Below, piece by piece: positions 42,199 to 50,117 of a DNA stretch of 64,000 bases. A program made the position numbers and the translations under genes. Source of the DNA: an uncultured Oscillospiraceae bacterium (GTDB lineage Bacteria; Bacillota_A; Clostridia; Oscillospirales; Acutalibacteraceae). How positions within the stretch are numbered: the stretch's first letter is position 1; each line of letters starts with the position of its first letter. Where the stretch lies: the NCBI GenBank assembly GCA_910587995.1, contig CAJUNS010000005.1, positions 20,697-84,696 of the forward strand, in the 5' to 3' direction. Below the pieces are notes generated by a model that saw only the letters and a list, made by a program, of their open reading frames with translations, had not been told where the DNA came from and did not search any database.

Positions 42199-42278
42199 CC
42201 GTGGAAAGCATGGAACGGGCGGAAGAACTGAGCCGGGAAATCGAGCGGGACAGCCGCCGCTACCCCGGCGCCCTGTGA
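42195..42278 (+). CDS. 27-residue phage-operon peptide
   Basis: Starts with an ATG overlapping the previous stop (ATGA) and preceded by GGAGGAG; encodes MTVESMERAEELSREIERD then SRRYPGAL, a strongly charged helix. It stops 13 bases before the next start, so it also bridges ribosomes between genes. Similar very short, RRY-containing peptides are a recurrent feature of PBSX-like operons as I recall them, but I cannot name a function. Confidence 0.55.
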   Translation: MTVESMERAEELSREIERDSRRYPGAL

Positions 42279-42291
42279 AGGGAGGCCCCTT

Positions 42292-42807
42292 ATGAATTTG
42301 ATGGCCATGCGCTTTCGAGACTTCACCTGGAGGGTGAACCCCAGCCAGCTGAACGTGGACTGCCAGCGCAACGTGAAGGAGGCCCTGCTGCCCTTCGCCC
42401 CAGGCAAAACCCTGGACCTGGGCCCTAAAAAGCGCCGGGTCACCGGCCAGGGCTGGTTTACCGGGCCGGACTGCATGGACCAGTGGCGGGCGCTGGAGGC
42501 CCTGTTCGCCCAGGGCGGCGCGGGGAGCCTGCAGCTGCCCGGCCAGGAGCCCTTTTGGGCGGTGATGGACAGCCTGAAGCTGCTGGGGGAGCCGGGCAAG
42601 GACCTGGTAAAATACAGCTTCGGCTTTACCGAGCACCAAGCCGGGGAGCCCTACCGGGGCCAGGAGGTCCGCCGGGCCGCCGCCGGAGAGAGCCTGTGGG
42701 ACTACGCCTGGCGCCACGGCTGGGACATGGAGGCCCTGCGCCGGGCCAATCCCCACATTCGCGACATCGCGGACCTGAAAGAAGGAGAGGAGGTGCGTTC
42801 CCCATGA
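42292..42807 (+). CDS. Baseplate adaptor with LysM-like C-terminal segment (XkdP-like)
   Basis: 171 residues. Front domain (about 1-115): MRFRDFTWRVNPSQLNVDCQ, GPKKRRVTGQGWFTGPDCMDQWRALEALFAQGGAG, resembling XkdP-type proteins that lie after the tape measure in contractile phages. The end (AAAGESLWDYAWRHGWDMEALRRANPHIRDIADLKEGEEV) reads as a LysM motif. Such proteins bind the inner tip of the tail. GGAGG is well placed before the ATG; it overlaps the next gene by ATGA. Confidence 0.72.
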   Translation: MNLMAMRFRDFTWRVNPSQLNVDCQRNVKEALLPFAPGKTLDLGPKKRRVTGQGWFTGPDCMDQWRALEALFAQGGAGSLQLPGQEPFWAVMDSLKLLGEPGKDLVKYSFGFTEHQAGEPYRGQEVRRAAAGESLWDYAWRHGWDMEALRRANPHIRDIADLKEGEEVRSP

Positions 42808-43718
42808 TCTACTGGGGCGTCTTGCAAAACGGCGAACAGCTGCTGCTGGGCCGCCCAGAGGAGGCGGTGCTCTCCTATGACCGGGAGGCTCCGGCGGACC
42901 AGCTGAAGGCGGTCTTCCCAGCGGACCGGGTCTGGCCGGAGCTGGCGGAGGTTTTGGCCTACCGGGAGGGCCAGGGGGTGTTTCGGGGCATTGTGGACGA
43001 GCAGAACACCCGCCTGACCGGCTCCGGCCTTTCGGTAGAGCTGGTGTGCCGGAGCCGGGAGGCCCTGCTGCTGGACAACGAGGCGGAGCCCGGAACCATC
43101 CGGAACCCCTCCGCGGAGGCCTTGAGCCGGCGGCTGCTGGAGCCCCTGGGCCTGCGGCCTGGGGCCGGGCTCCAGCCCGCGGCGGGGAGCCTGTTCATTG
43201 AGAAGGGGACCTCCTGCTGGACCGTGCTGGCGGACTTTTGCCGGGACTATTTGGGCACGAAGCCCTATGTGGACTTTGAGGGCGTGGTTCACTGGGAGGA
43301 ACCCCAGCCCCGGCGGCTGGAATTGGGCCAGGTGGTCTCGGCGGAGATTGCCCGGCTGCCCTGCCGCAGGCTCAGCGCCCTGTGGAAGCAGGGCTGTCTG
43401 GGCGGGTACGACACCTTGTACAGCGCCGGTGAGGCGGGAATTCCCCGGCGGCGGTACCTGAGCATGGAGAACGCCGCCCGCCCCCGGGAGCTGCTGGAGG
43501 AGTCGGCGCGGGAGAGCTTCCGGCTCACGGTAACCTGCGCGGGAAGCTGGTGGCCCGCCAGAGGCCTGGCCAGCGTAACCGTCCCCCTGGCGGGGCGGTA
43601 TGAAAACTGCCCCGTGCGGCGGGCGGTGTACAGCCGGGACAAAAACGGCGAACGGACCCGGCTGGTCTTGGAGAAAGGAGGAGCGGCGGATGTGGCTGAC
43701 CCGGAAATTGGCCGGTGA
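42804..43718 (+). CDS. Baseplate hub protein (XkdQ/gpD-like)
   Basis: 304 residues. Internal parts IVDEQNTRLTGSGLSVELVCRSREALLLDNEAEP, SLFIEKGTSCWTVLADFCRDYLGTKPYVDFEGVVHW and a late LTVTCAGSWWPARGLASV match the hub subunits that form the centre of contractile-type baseplates. Position matches XkdQ. Start overlaps the previous stop; its end overlaps the next gene by 29 bases. Confidence 0.75.
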   Translation: MIYWGVLQNGEQLLLGRPEEAVLSYDREAPADQLKAVFPADRVWPELAEVLAYREGQGVFRGIVDEQNTRLTGSGLSVELVCRSREALLLDNEAEPGTIRNPSAEALSRRLLEPLGLRPGAGLQPAAGSLFIEKGTSCWTVLADFCRDYLGTKPYVDFEGVVHWEEPQPRRLELGQVVSAEIARLPCRRLSALWKQGCLGGYDTLYSAGEAGIPRRRYLSMENAARPRELLEESARESFRLTVTCAGSWWPARGLASVTVPLAGRYENCPVRRAVYSRDKNGERTRLVLEKGGAADVADPEIGR

Positions 43719-44019
43719 GGGCGGCGTGCGGCTGCACAGCGGCCTAGTGGAGAGCGAGAGCGGCTTCGCGGTGCAGGGAGAGAGCCGGTACGACCGGCCG
43801 GAACAGCTGCTGCCCTATGGGTTTTCCAGCCTGGCCGAGCCCGGCGGACGGGCGGTGATGCTGGACGGTTACTGCGCGGGCCTGAGCAGCGCCCCGGACC
43901 AGAAGCTGGCTCCCGGCGAGGTGCGGCTCTACTCGGCGGGGGGCGCGGAAATTTTGCTCAAGCGGGACGGCTCGGTGGTCATCAACGGCCAGAGCTTTCC
44001 CCGAAAGGAGGCGGACTGA
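43690..44019 (+). CDS. Baseplate spike-like protein (Gp45/gpV-type, XkdR position)
   Basis: 109 residues, beta-rich: LHSGLVESESGFAVQGESRYDRPEQLLPYGFSSLAEPGGRAVMLDG then RLYSAGGAEILLKRDGSVVING, the repeating pattern of phage Mu gp45-like spike tips in which each strand ends with a polar turn. Contains AAAGGAGG before its ATG, inside the hub gene. Confidence 0.68.
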   Translation: MWLTRKLAGEGGVRLHSGLVESESGFAVQGESRYDRPEQLLPYGFSSLAEPGGRAVMLDGYCAGLSSAPDQKLAPGEVRLYSAGGAEILLKRDGSVVINGQSFPRKEAD

Positions 44020-44351
44020 TGGACACCCGGGTGGAAAACGGCGGCTTTGTGCTGGGCCCCAACGGCCTGCCGGAAACTGTGGAGGGCCTGGAAGAGCTTT
44101 TGCAGTACGCACGGCTGCGGCTGACCCTCCGGCGGGGCTCCCTGCCCTATAACCGGGAGCTGGGCAGCGGCCTGTACCAGTGGAGCCCCCAGGAGGACCG
44201 GGCGGAAGACCGGGCCCTGGCCCTGGCCAACGAGGCTTTGCAGGGTCTGGGAGGCGTGCGGGCGGTCTCGGCCCGGGCTGTGGACAGCGGCTTGGTCTTT
44301 TCCGTGGCCACGCCCTTAGGAGAGGGGGAGATTACGCTTGGAGACTTATGA
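44019..44351 (+). CDS. Baseplate wedge protein, gp25/XkdS-like
   Basis: 110 residues. Contains TVEGLEELLQYARLRLTLRRGSLPYNRELGSGLYQW and ALANEALQGLGGVRAVSARAVDSG, the standard pattern of gp25/DUF2634 wedge subunits (the LRxxxG...P...G core that contacts the sheath or hub). Start overlaps the previous stop as TGATG. Confidence 0.75.
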   Translation: MDTRVENGGFVLGPNGLPETVEGLEELLQYARLRLTLRRGSLPYNRELGSGLYQWSPQEDRAEDRALALANEALQGLGGVRAVSARAVDSGLVFSVATPLGEGEITLGDL

Positions 44352-45399
44352 GGCCATTTTGGAACGGATGCGCGTAGAATATGAGAAAAAGAGCGGAAGC
44401 CCGCCGGAAGACGCCTCGGACCTGGGCCTGCGGCTGCAAATTCTGGCCGGGGAGCTGTACCGGCTGCAAGGAAAGCTGGACTGGCTGAAACGGCAGGCCT
44501 TTCCCCACACCGCCCGCGGCGTCCAGCTGGACCTGCACGGGGCCCAGCGGGGCGTCAAGCGCCGGGGAGCCCTGCGGGCCCGGGGAACTCTGGTTTTTTC
44601 CCGCTACATCCCGCTGGAGCGGGACTTGGCCATTCCCAAAGGCGCTCTGTGCGCCACCTCCGGCCAAGGGGCCGTGGAATATGAGACCACCGAAGAGAGG
44701 GTCCTTCCGGCGGGAGAAACCAGCGTGAGCATTCCCGCTCAGGCCCTGGAAGCGGGAGCCGCTGGCAACGCGGCGGCCGGGTGCATCGGCACGCTGGCCA
44801 GCGTCCTGCCGGGAGTGAACGCGGTGACCAACCCAGCGGCCTTTACCGGCGGCGCGGACCCGGAAGAGGACGAGGCCTACCGCCGCCGGATGCTGGCGGC
44901 TTATGGCCGGGTGGTCCAGTGCGGCAACGCCGCCTATTATGAAGAGCTGGCCCTGGCCCGGCCAGAGGTGGCTTCGGCCCAGGCCGTGCCCCGGGAGAAC
45001 GGTCCGGGCACAGTGGGCGTTTACGTGTGGGGCCCTGGGGGCCCGCCCAGCCAGGAGCTTCTGGACAGCCTGAGCCAGGAGCTGGAAGCCCTGCGGGAGG
45101 TAGGCGCGGCCGTATCGGTAAAAGCGGCCGCAGCCAAAAAAGTGAACATCGGGGGCTTTATCAAAGTGCTTCCCGGCGCTGTGTACGCCGGGGCCGAGGC
45201 TAAGGCCAAGGAGGCTTTGGCGGAGTGGTTTGCCCAGCGGCGGATTGGGGACCCGGTGTACCTGGGAGACCTGAGCCGGGTGCTTTTGCGGGACCCGGCG
45301 GTGTGCGGGGTGACCTTTGCGGCGGTGACCAAGGATGTGCCCGGCGCGGCGGGCGTGGTGCCGGTGCTGGGCAGCGTGGCCCTGGGGAACAGCGCATGA
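44338..45399 (+). CDS. Baseplate J-like protein (XkdT-like)
   Basis: 353 residues from a TTG inside the end of the gp25-like gene. Classical baseplate J features: DLGLRLQILAGELYRLQGKLDWLKRQAFP at the front, AVTNPAAFTGGADPEEDEAYRRRMLAAY in the middle and YVWGPGGPPSQELLDSLSQELEALREVGAAVSVKAA later. J subunits form the outer wedge of contractile baseplates. Normal length for the family, no sign of decay. Confidence 0.88.
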   Translation: METYEAILERMRVEYEKKSGSPPEDASDLGLRLQILAGELYRLQGKLDWLKRQAFPHTARGVQLDLHGAQRGVKRRGALRARGTLVFSRYIPLERDLAIPKGALCATSGQGAVEYETTEERVLPAGETSVSIPAQALEAGAAGNAAAGCIGTLASVLPGVNAVTNPAAFTGGADPEEDEAYRRRMLAAYGRVVQCGNAAYYEELALARPEVASAQAVPRENGPGTVGVYVWGPGGPPSQELLDSLSQELEALREVGAAVSVKAAAAKKVNIGGFIKVLPGAVYAGAEAKAKEALAEWFAQRRIGDPVYLGDLSRVLLRDPAVCGVTFAAVTKDVPGAAGVVPVLGSVALGNSA

Positions 45400-45857
45400 G
45401 CGGGGGCGAAAACATCCGGCGGCTGCTGGAGGCCACGGGCATTTACCGGCTGACAGGCCGCTCGCCAGTGGACTGGGAGGTGGACGCCTACCAGGCGGGC
45501 CTGGGCCAGGCGGACGCCGCCCTGGAAGCCCTGGAGGCGGAGCTCTTCCTGTCCAGCGCCCCGGGGGAGCGTCTGGAGCGCTGGGAGCTGCTGCTGCGCC
45601 CTCAGGCCTCTGAAGCCAGCCTGGAAGAGCGGCGGAGGGCCTTGGTTCAGGCATTTTCCGCCTGGAACCGCCCCGCCAATCTGGAGGCCATGCAGGACCT
45701 GCTGGCCGCAGCCGGGGTGCGGGGAAGCCTGCGGGAAGAGGACGGAAAGCTGCTGGTGGCCCTGGAGGAATACCAAGGGGTAACCGCCCAGGAGGCCCAG
45801 CGCATGCTGGACCGGCTGCTGCCCGCCCACCTGGAGTGGGAAATCCAGGCGCGGTAG
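45396..45857 (+). CDS. YmfQ/XkdU-like baseplate protein (gpI position)
   Basis: 153 residues: LEATGIYRLTGRSPVDWEVDAYQAGLGQADAALEALEAELFL, then LERWELLLRP and a helical end LLPAHLEWEIQ, the DUF2313 pattern. In PBSX this is followed by tail-fibre genes; here a terminator comes 30 bases after the stop, so the operon ends without a fibre. Confidence 0.8.
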   Translation: MSGGENIRRLLEATGIYRLTGRSPVDWEVDAYQAGLGQADAALEALEAELFLSSAPGERLERWELLLRPQASEASLEERRRALVQAFSAWNRPANLEAMQDLLAAAGVRGSLREEDGKLLVALEEYQGVTAQEAQRMLDRLLPAHLEWEIQAR

Positions 45858-45887
45858 CCGCCGCGCGGAAAAGGAAACATAAAAAAG

Positions 45888-45928
45888 GACGGGCTTGCGC
45901 ACAGCGCCAAAGCCCGTCTTTTTGTTTT
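45888..45928 (+). terminator. Terminator closing the phage-like operon
   Basis: GACGGGCTT (45888-45896) and AAGCCCGTC (45910-45918) followed by TTTTTGTTTT. Confidence 0.92.
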
Positions 45929-45998
45929 ATGTCCGCCAAAACCGGCATATATATTTGAGAAGAAAGAACCAGACCCCACCAGGAAGGATGATTACTGC

Positions 45999-47132
45999 AT
46001 GAAAAAGAAACTCGCCCTTTTGCTGGCCCTGCTGGCCGCGGTCCTGGGCCTGCCCGGACTCACCGTCCATGGGGAGGAGCTGGAAGTCTCCGCCCCGGCG
46101 GCGGTGCTGATGGAGGCCGGAACCGGCCAGGTGCTTTTTGAAAAGAACGCCCACGAGGTGCGGGCCTGCGCCTCCATCACCAAGGTGATGACCCTGTGCC
46201 TGACCTTTGAGGCCATGGAGCAGGGAAAGCTCCGCCTGGAGGACCAGCTGTCCGCCTCGGCCCACGCGGCCTCCATGGGAGGCTCGGACATCTGGCTGAA
46301 GGAGGGGGAGCAGATGAGCGTGGACGACCTGATTAAGGCCACGGTGATTATGAGCGCCAACGACGCGGCGGTGGTGCTGGCGGAGAACGTGGCCGGCAGC
46401 GAGGAGGCCTTTGTGGCCCGGATGAACGAAAAAGCGGCGGCTTTGGGCATGAAGGAGACCAGCTTTAAAAACTGCAACGGCCTGGACGAAGAGGGCCATG
46501 TAACCAGCGCCTATGATGTGGCCCTGATGAGCCGGGAGCTGATAAAATATGAAAAAATCACCGATTACACCCTGACCTGGATGGACTCGGTGCGGGACGG
46601 GGCCACCCAGCTGGTGAACACCAATAAGCTCATCCGCAGCTACAAGGGCATCACCGGGCTGAAGACAGGCACCACCTCTCAGGCGGGCAGCTGCATTGCC
46701 GCCACGGCGGAGCGGGGAGGCCTGCGGCTCATCGCCGTGGTGCTGGGGGCGGGCAGCACGGACGACCGCTTTCGGGACGCGGCAGCCCTTTTGGACTATG
46801 GCTTCGCCGGGTGGTCCGTCACCGTGCCGGAGGCCCCGGAGCTGGCCCCCGTGCCGGTGCTGCGGGGCATGGAGGAAACCGTGGAGGCCCGGGCCGGGGC
46901 CATGCCGGAAATTTTGATGGAGGCGGCGCAGGCCGGCCAGGTGGAGGAAAAGCTGGAGTGGAAGAAAAACCTTACCGCCCCGGTGGAGGAAGGGGACGTG
47001 ATCGGCCGGGTTACCTACAGCGTGGGAGGCAAGGAGGTGGCCCAGGTGGACCTGACCGCCGCCAGAAGCGTGGAAGCGGTCACCTTCTCTTCGGCGTTCC
47101 GGTACCTGCTGTGGGGATTTTTGCGGCTGTGA
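45999..47132 (+). CDS. D-alanyl-D-alanine carboxypeptidase (PBP5/DacF-like)
   Basis: 377 residues. Signal peptide (MKKKLALLLALLAAVLGLPG...), then the three penicillin-binding motifs: S59-x-x-K62 in CASITKV, SAN in MSANDAAV (about 118-120) and KTG in GLKTGTTSQAG (about 224). A carboxy-terminal PBP5-type beta domain and a final hydrophobic anchor (FRYLLWGFLRL) follow. It trims the terminal D-Ala of peptidoglycan stems outside the cell. DacF, the sporulation version, is the nearest likeness; no sporulation operon is adjacent. Confidence 0.93.
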   Translation: MKKKLALLLALLAAVLGLPGLTVHGEELEVSAPAAVLMEAGTGQVLFEKNAHEVRACASITKVMTLCLTFEAMEQGKLRLEDQLSASAHAASMGGSDIWLKEGEQMSVDDLIKATVIMSANDAAVVLAENVAGSEEAFVARMNEKAAALGMKETSFKNCNGLDEEGHVTSAYDVALMSRELIKYEKITDYTLTWMDSVRDGATQLVNTNKLIRSYKGITGLKTGTTSQAGSCIAATAERGGLRLIAVVLGAGSTDDRFRDAAALLDYGFAGWSVTVPEAPELAPVPVLRGMEETVEARAGAMPEILMEAAQAGQVEEKLEWKKNLTAPVEEGDVIGRVTYSVGGKEVAQVDLTAARSVEAVTFSSAFRYLLWGFLRL

Positions 47133-47175
47133 AGAGCGGACTTGAAAGATTTTTTCTCCATTTTGGAAACTTGCC

Positions 47176-47204
47176 TTGCAAATCAGCGGGGATTATTGTA
47201 AAAT
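47176..47204 (+). promoter_or_regulatory. Promoter of pgi
   Basis: TTGCAA (47176-47181), 17-base spacer, TAAAAT (47199-47204). Confidence 0.65.
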
Positions 47205-47268
47205 ATAAGAAACGAAGCAAGGGCAAGCCCCGCCCGCTGAAATAGTTTTGAGCAAAGGAGTTTTGAAA

Positions 47269-48609
47269 ATGCCGCTAAAATTAGACGACAGGTATTTAAA
47301 AGGCTTTATTTCCCAGCAGGAGTACGACGCCATCGCCCCCCAGGTCCAGGCCGCCGGAGAGCTGCTGGCCTCGGGCAAGGGCCCGGGCAGCGACTTTTTA
47401 GGCTGGGCCGCTCTGCCCGAGGACTATGACAAGGAGGAGTTCGCCCGCATTCAGGCCGCGGCCCAGCGGGTTAAGGAGAATTCCGATGTGTTTATCGTCA
47501 TTGGCATCGGCGGCTCTTACCTGGGAGCCCGGGCGGCCATTGAGTTTCTCAAATCCGACCACTACAACGCCCTGCCCAAGGATACCCCGGACATCTACTT
47601 TACCGGGAACTCCATCAGCTCCTCCTCTTTGCAGGAGCTGGTCACCCTTTGCCAGGGCAAGGATGTGTCCATCAATATGATCTCCAAGTCCGGCACCACC
47701 ACCGAGCCCGCCATCGCCTTCCGGGTGTTCCGGGAGCTTTTGGAGAAGAAGTACGGCAAGGAGGGCGCCCGGGAGCGCATCTTCTGCACCACGGACCGGG
47801 CCCGGGGCACCCTGAAGCAGCTGGCGGACGCCGAGGGCTATGAGACCTTTGTGGTGCCCGACGATGTGGGCGGGCGCTACTCGGTGCTTACCGCCGTGGG
47901 CCTTCTGCCCATCGCTGTGGCCGGGTGCGACATCAGCGCCCTGATGGCCGGGGCCCGCAAGGCCATGCAGGCCTACAGCAGCAACTGCCTGGAGGAGAAC
48001 GACTGCTACAAGTATGCCGCCATCCGGAACATTCTGTACCGCAAGGGGAAGTCCGTGGAGGTTATGGTCAGCTACGAGCCCTGCTACGCCATGATGAACG
48101 AGTGGTGGAAGCAGCTTTACGGCGAGAGCGAGGGCAAGGACCAAAAGGGCCTGTTCCCGGCCAGCGTGGTGTTCTCCACAGACCTGCACTCCATGGGCCA
48201 GTATATCCAGGACGGCCGCCGGCAGCTGTTTGAAACCGTGGTGCTTATTGACCAGCCCAAGCACCAGGTCACCCTGGGCAACGACCCGGCCAATGTGGAC
48301 GGCCTTAACTATTTGGAAGGCCGCACCATGGCTTTCATCAACCAAAAGGCCATGGAGGGCACGGTTTTGGCCCACAGCGACGGGGGCGTGCCGAACATCC
48401 TCCTTCACGCCCCGGACTTTTCCGAGGACACCCTGGGCCAGATCATCTACTTCTTCGAGAAAGCCTGCGCCATTTCCGGCTATCTGCTGGGGGTAAACCC
48501 CTTCGACCAGCCTGGGGTGGAAAGCTATAAAAAGAACATGTTCGCCCTGCTGGGCAAGCCCGGCTATGAGGACCAGAAGGCCATTTTGGAAGAGCGGCTG
48601 AAGGGTTAA
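47269..48609 (+). CDS. pgi: Glucose-6-phosphate isomerase
   Basis: 446 residues, the short bacterial type. IGIGGSYLGARAAIEFL, ISKSGTTTEPAIAFRVFRELLE, VVPDDVGGRYSVLTAVGLLPI and the GVNPFDQPGVESYKKNMFALLG signature are all present. Interconverts glucose- and fructose-6-phosphate. AAAGGAG stands eight bases before the ATG at 47269; a TTG 21 bases earlier overlaps that site. Confidence 0.98.
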   Translation: MPLKLDDRYLKGFISQQEYDAIAPQVQAAGELLASGKGPGSDFLGWAALPEDYDKEEFARIQAAAQRVKENSDVFIVIGIGGSYLGARAAIEFLKSDHYNALPKDTPDIYFTGNSISSSSLQELVTLCQGKDVSINMISKSGTTTEPAIAFRVFRELLEKKYGKEGARERIFCTTDRARGTLKQLADAEGYETFVVPDDVGGRYSVLTAVGLLPIAVAGCDISALMAGARKAMQAYSSNCLEENDCYKYAAIRNILYRKGKSVEVMVSYEPCYAMMNEWWKQLYGESEGKDQKGLFPASVVFSTDLHSMGQYIQDGRRQLFETVVLIDQPKHQVTLGNDPANVDGLNYLEGRTMAFINQKAMEGTVLAHSDGGVPNILLHAPDFSEDTLGQIIYFFEKACAISGYLLGVNPFDQPGVESYKKNMFALLGKPGYEDQKAILEERLKG

Positions 48610-48677
48610 GCGAAACACACGGGACCCACGCGGCATTTGTCCGCAGGAAATAAATAAAAATTAAAAGGAGAGTTCAA

Positions 48678-49091
48678 ATGGTTACTCTTTTAACAGGCAA
48701 AAAAGGCTCTGGCAAGACCAAGAAGCTCATCGACATGGTAAACGCCGCCCTGGAAAAGTCCAACGGCAATGTGGTGGTTATTGAGAAGGGCAAGCAGATG
48801 ACCTTCAACATTCCCTACTCCGCCCGGCTGGTGGACTCCGACGCCTACGATGTAAAAGGCCAGGAGGCCCTTCTGGGCTTCCTCAGCGGCATCTGCGCCG
48901 GCAACTACGATGTGACCGACATCTTTGTGGACTCCACCTTGAAGATTACCGGCACCGGGGCCGAGGCCTGCTCTTATCTGGTGCCCGAGCTCAAAAAGCT
49001 CAGCGCCTCCGCGGACACCAACTTTGTGCTGTCCATCTCCGCCGCCAACGAGGACGTTCCCGAGGCGGTTTCCGACTGCGTTCTCAAATAA
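48678..49091 (+). CDS. Small P-loop ATPase-like protein
   Basis: 137 residues beginning MVTLLTGKKGSGKTKKLID, a Walker A motif at residues 7-14; a Walker-B-like stretch is VTDIFVDSTLKITG (about 78-91) and SAANEDVPEAV follows. Nothing else is attached, so it is a minimal nucleotide-binding domain of about the size of an RecA-like core. AAAAGGAG upstream. It lies between pgi and the YceD gene. Role unknown. Confidence 0.75.
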   Translation: MVTLLTGKKGSGKTKKLIDMVNAALEKSNGNVVVIEKGKQMTFNIPYSARLVDSDAYDVKGQEALLGFLSGICAGNYDVTDIFVDSTLKITGTGAEACSYLVPELKKLSASADTNFVLSISAANEDVPEAVSDCVLK

Positions 49092-49105
49092 AGTAAAAAA
49101 TCCCC

Positions 49106-49135
49106 TTGACAAGGTCCGGGCCGGTACAGTATAAT
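49106..49135 (+). promoter_or_regulatory. Promoter of the yceD-rpmF operon
   Basis: TTGACA (49106-49111) and TATAAT (49130-49135), 18-base spacer; transcription should start near 49142. Confidence 0.8.
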
Positions 49136-49160
49136 GGACCGGTACGGCATGAGGTATACT

Positions 49161-49655
49161 ATGGCGATGGATTTGCGAAGATTTTTCCAGTCGGACGGGG
49201 CCGAAGAAACCGTCCGCCAGGGGCTGGACTTTTCCGGGGTGGAATTGGGCGGCGTCAAGCCGTTTTGTGCGCCCGTTGAAGTAAAGGCCCGTTTGAAAGG
49301 CTTTGCGGGCTCGGTGGAGCTGGAGCTGGGAGTGCGGTTTACCCTGCGCATGCCCTGCGACCGCTGCGCGGTGGAAGTCGCCCGGGAGTACCAAAAACAT
49401 TTTTTCCATGTTCTTGTTCGGGAACTGGAAAACGGGGAGGATGCGGACGAGCTGATTCCGGTTCCGGAAGAGAAGCTGGACCTGGAAGGGCTGGTTTTGG
49501 AAGACGTCCTGCTGGACATGCCGGGCCAGTTCCTTTGCAAAGAGGACTGCAAGGGCCTGTGCCCCCAATGCGGCAAAAACTGGAACGAGGGAGCCTGCGG
49601 CTGTTATAAGCCGGAAACGGACCCCCGGCTGGAGGTTTTGCGGCAGCTACTTTAA
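49161..49655 (+). CDS. YceD/DUF177 family protein
   Basis: 164 residues. LRMPCDRCAVEVAREY and a second zinc-like site CKEDCKGLCPQCGKNWNEGACGC, with EDVLLDMPGQFLC before it, are the DUF177 hallmarks. YceD proteins nearly always precede rpmF, as here, and have been linked to 23S rRNA processing or ribosome assembly. The ATG at 49134 lies within the -10 box, so a later ATG (49161 or 49167) must be used. Confidence 0.9.
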   Translation: MAMDLRRFFQSDGAEETVRQGLDFSGVELGGVKPFCAPVEVKARLKGFAGSVELELGVRFTLRMPCDRCAVEVAREYQKHFFHVLVRELENGEDADELIPVPEEKLDLEGLVLEDVLLDMPGQFLCKEDCKGLCPQCGKNWNEGACGCYKPETDPRLEVLRQLL

Positions 49656-49694
49656 ATTTGTGATGTTTTGATTTAGTATAAGGAGGTGCTGAGG

Positions 49695-49877
49695 ATGGCG
49701 GTACCCAAGGGAAAAGTTTCAAGCGCACGGCAGAATAAGCGGCGCTCCAATGTGTGGAAGCTGCAGGCTCCCGCGTTGGCCCGGTGCTCCCAGTGCGGCA
49801 GCTACAAGTCGCCTCACCGGGTTTGCCCTACCTGCGGCTATTACAACAGCCGGAAAGTGGTAGACAAGGAAGCCTAA
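49695..49877 (+). CDS. rpmF: 50S ribosomal protein L32
   Basis: 60 residues, MAVPKGKVSSARQNKRRSN followed by the zinc-binding form CSQCGSYKSPHRVCPTCGYYNSRKV with four cysteines. AAGGAGGTG upstream. Second gene of the yceD operon. Confidence 0.98.
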   Translation: MAVPKGKVSSARQNKRRSNVWKLQAPALARCSQCGSYKSPHRVCPTCGYYNSRKVVDKEA

Positions 49878-49892
49878 CTGGTTGCGAAGTGT

Positions 49893-50004
49893 AAAAAGGG
49901 AACGCCCCTTTGGCAGAGCCAACGTGCACGCGGCAATGCCAATGCGGACTTGGCAAAGCAATGTTGACTTAGCGAAGCCAATGTCACGGGGCGCTCCCTT
50001 TTTT
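49893..50004 (+). terminator. Long-loop terminator after rpmF
   Basis: GGGAACGCCCC (49898-49908) pairs imperfectly with GGGGCGCTCCC (49988-49998), followed by TTTTTT. The loop is about 79 bases and consists of short tandem repeats. Confidence 0.7.
49909..49985 (+). repeat. Four degenerate tandem repeats of about 20 bases
   Basis: Units at 49909-49926, 49927-49946, 49947-49965 and 49966-49985 share the pattern GGCA-A-GCCAATG (for example GACTTGGCAAAGCAATGTT and GACTTAGCGAAGCCAATGTC). They fill the loop of the rpmF terminator. Confidence 0.7.
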
Positions 50005-50117
50005 CGCCTACGCGGGCGGCAGGCGGGGCGGCGAAACGGTTACGGCAGCTTTTGGGCAGCAAAGGTTTTTCGCCCGCTGGTTGGGTTTGCCCATTGGCAT
50101 TACGCAAAGAGGTGTGA

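Noticed and set aside
49134..49160. ATG at 49134 as start of the YceD protein
   Set aside because: It lies within the -10 element of the promoter, upstream of the expected transcription start.
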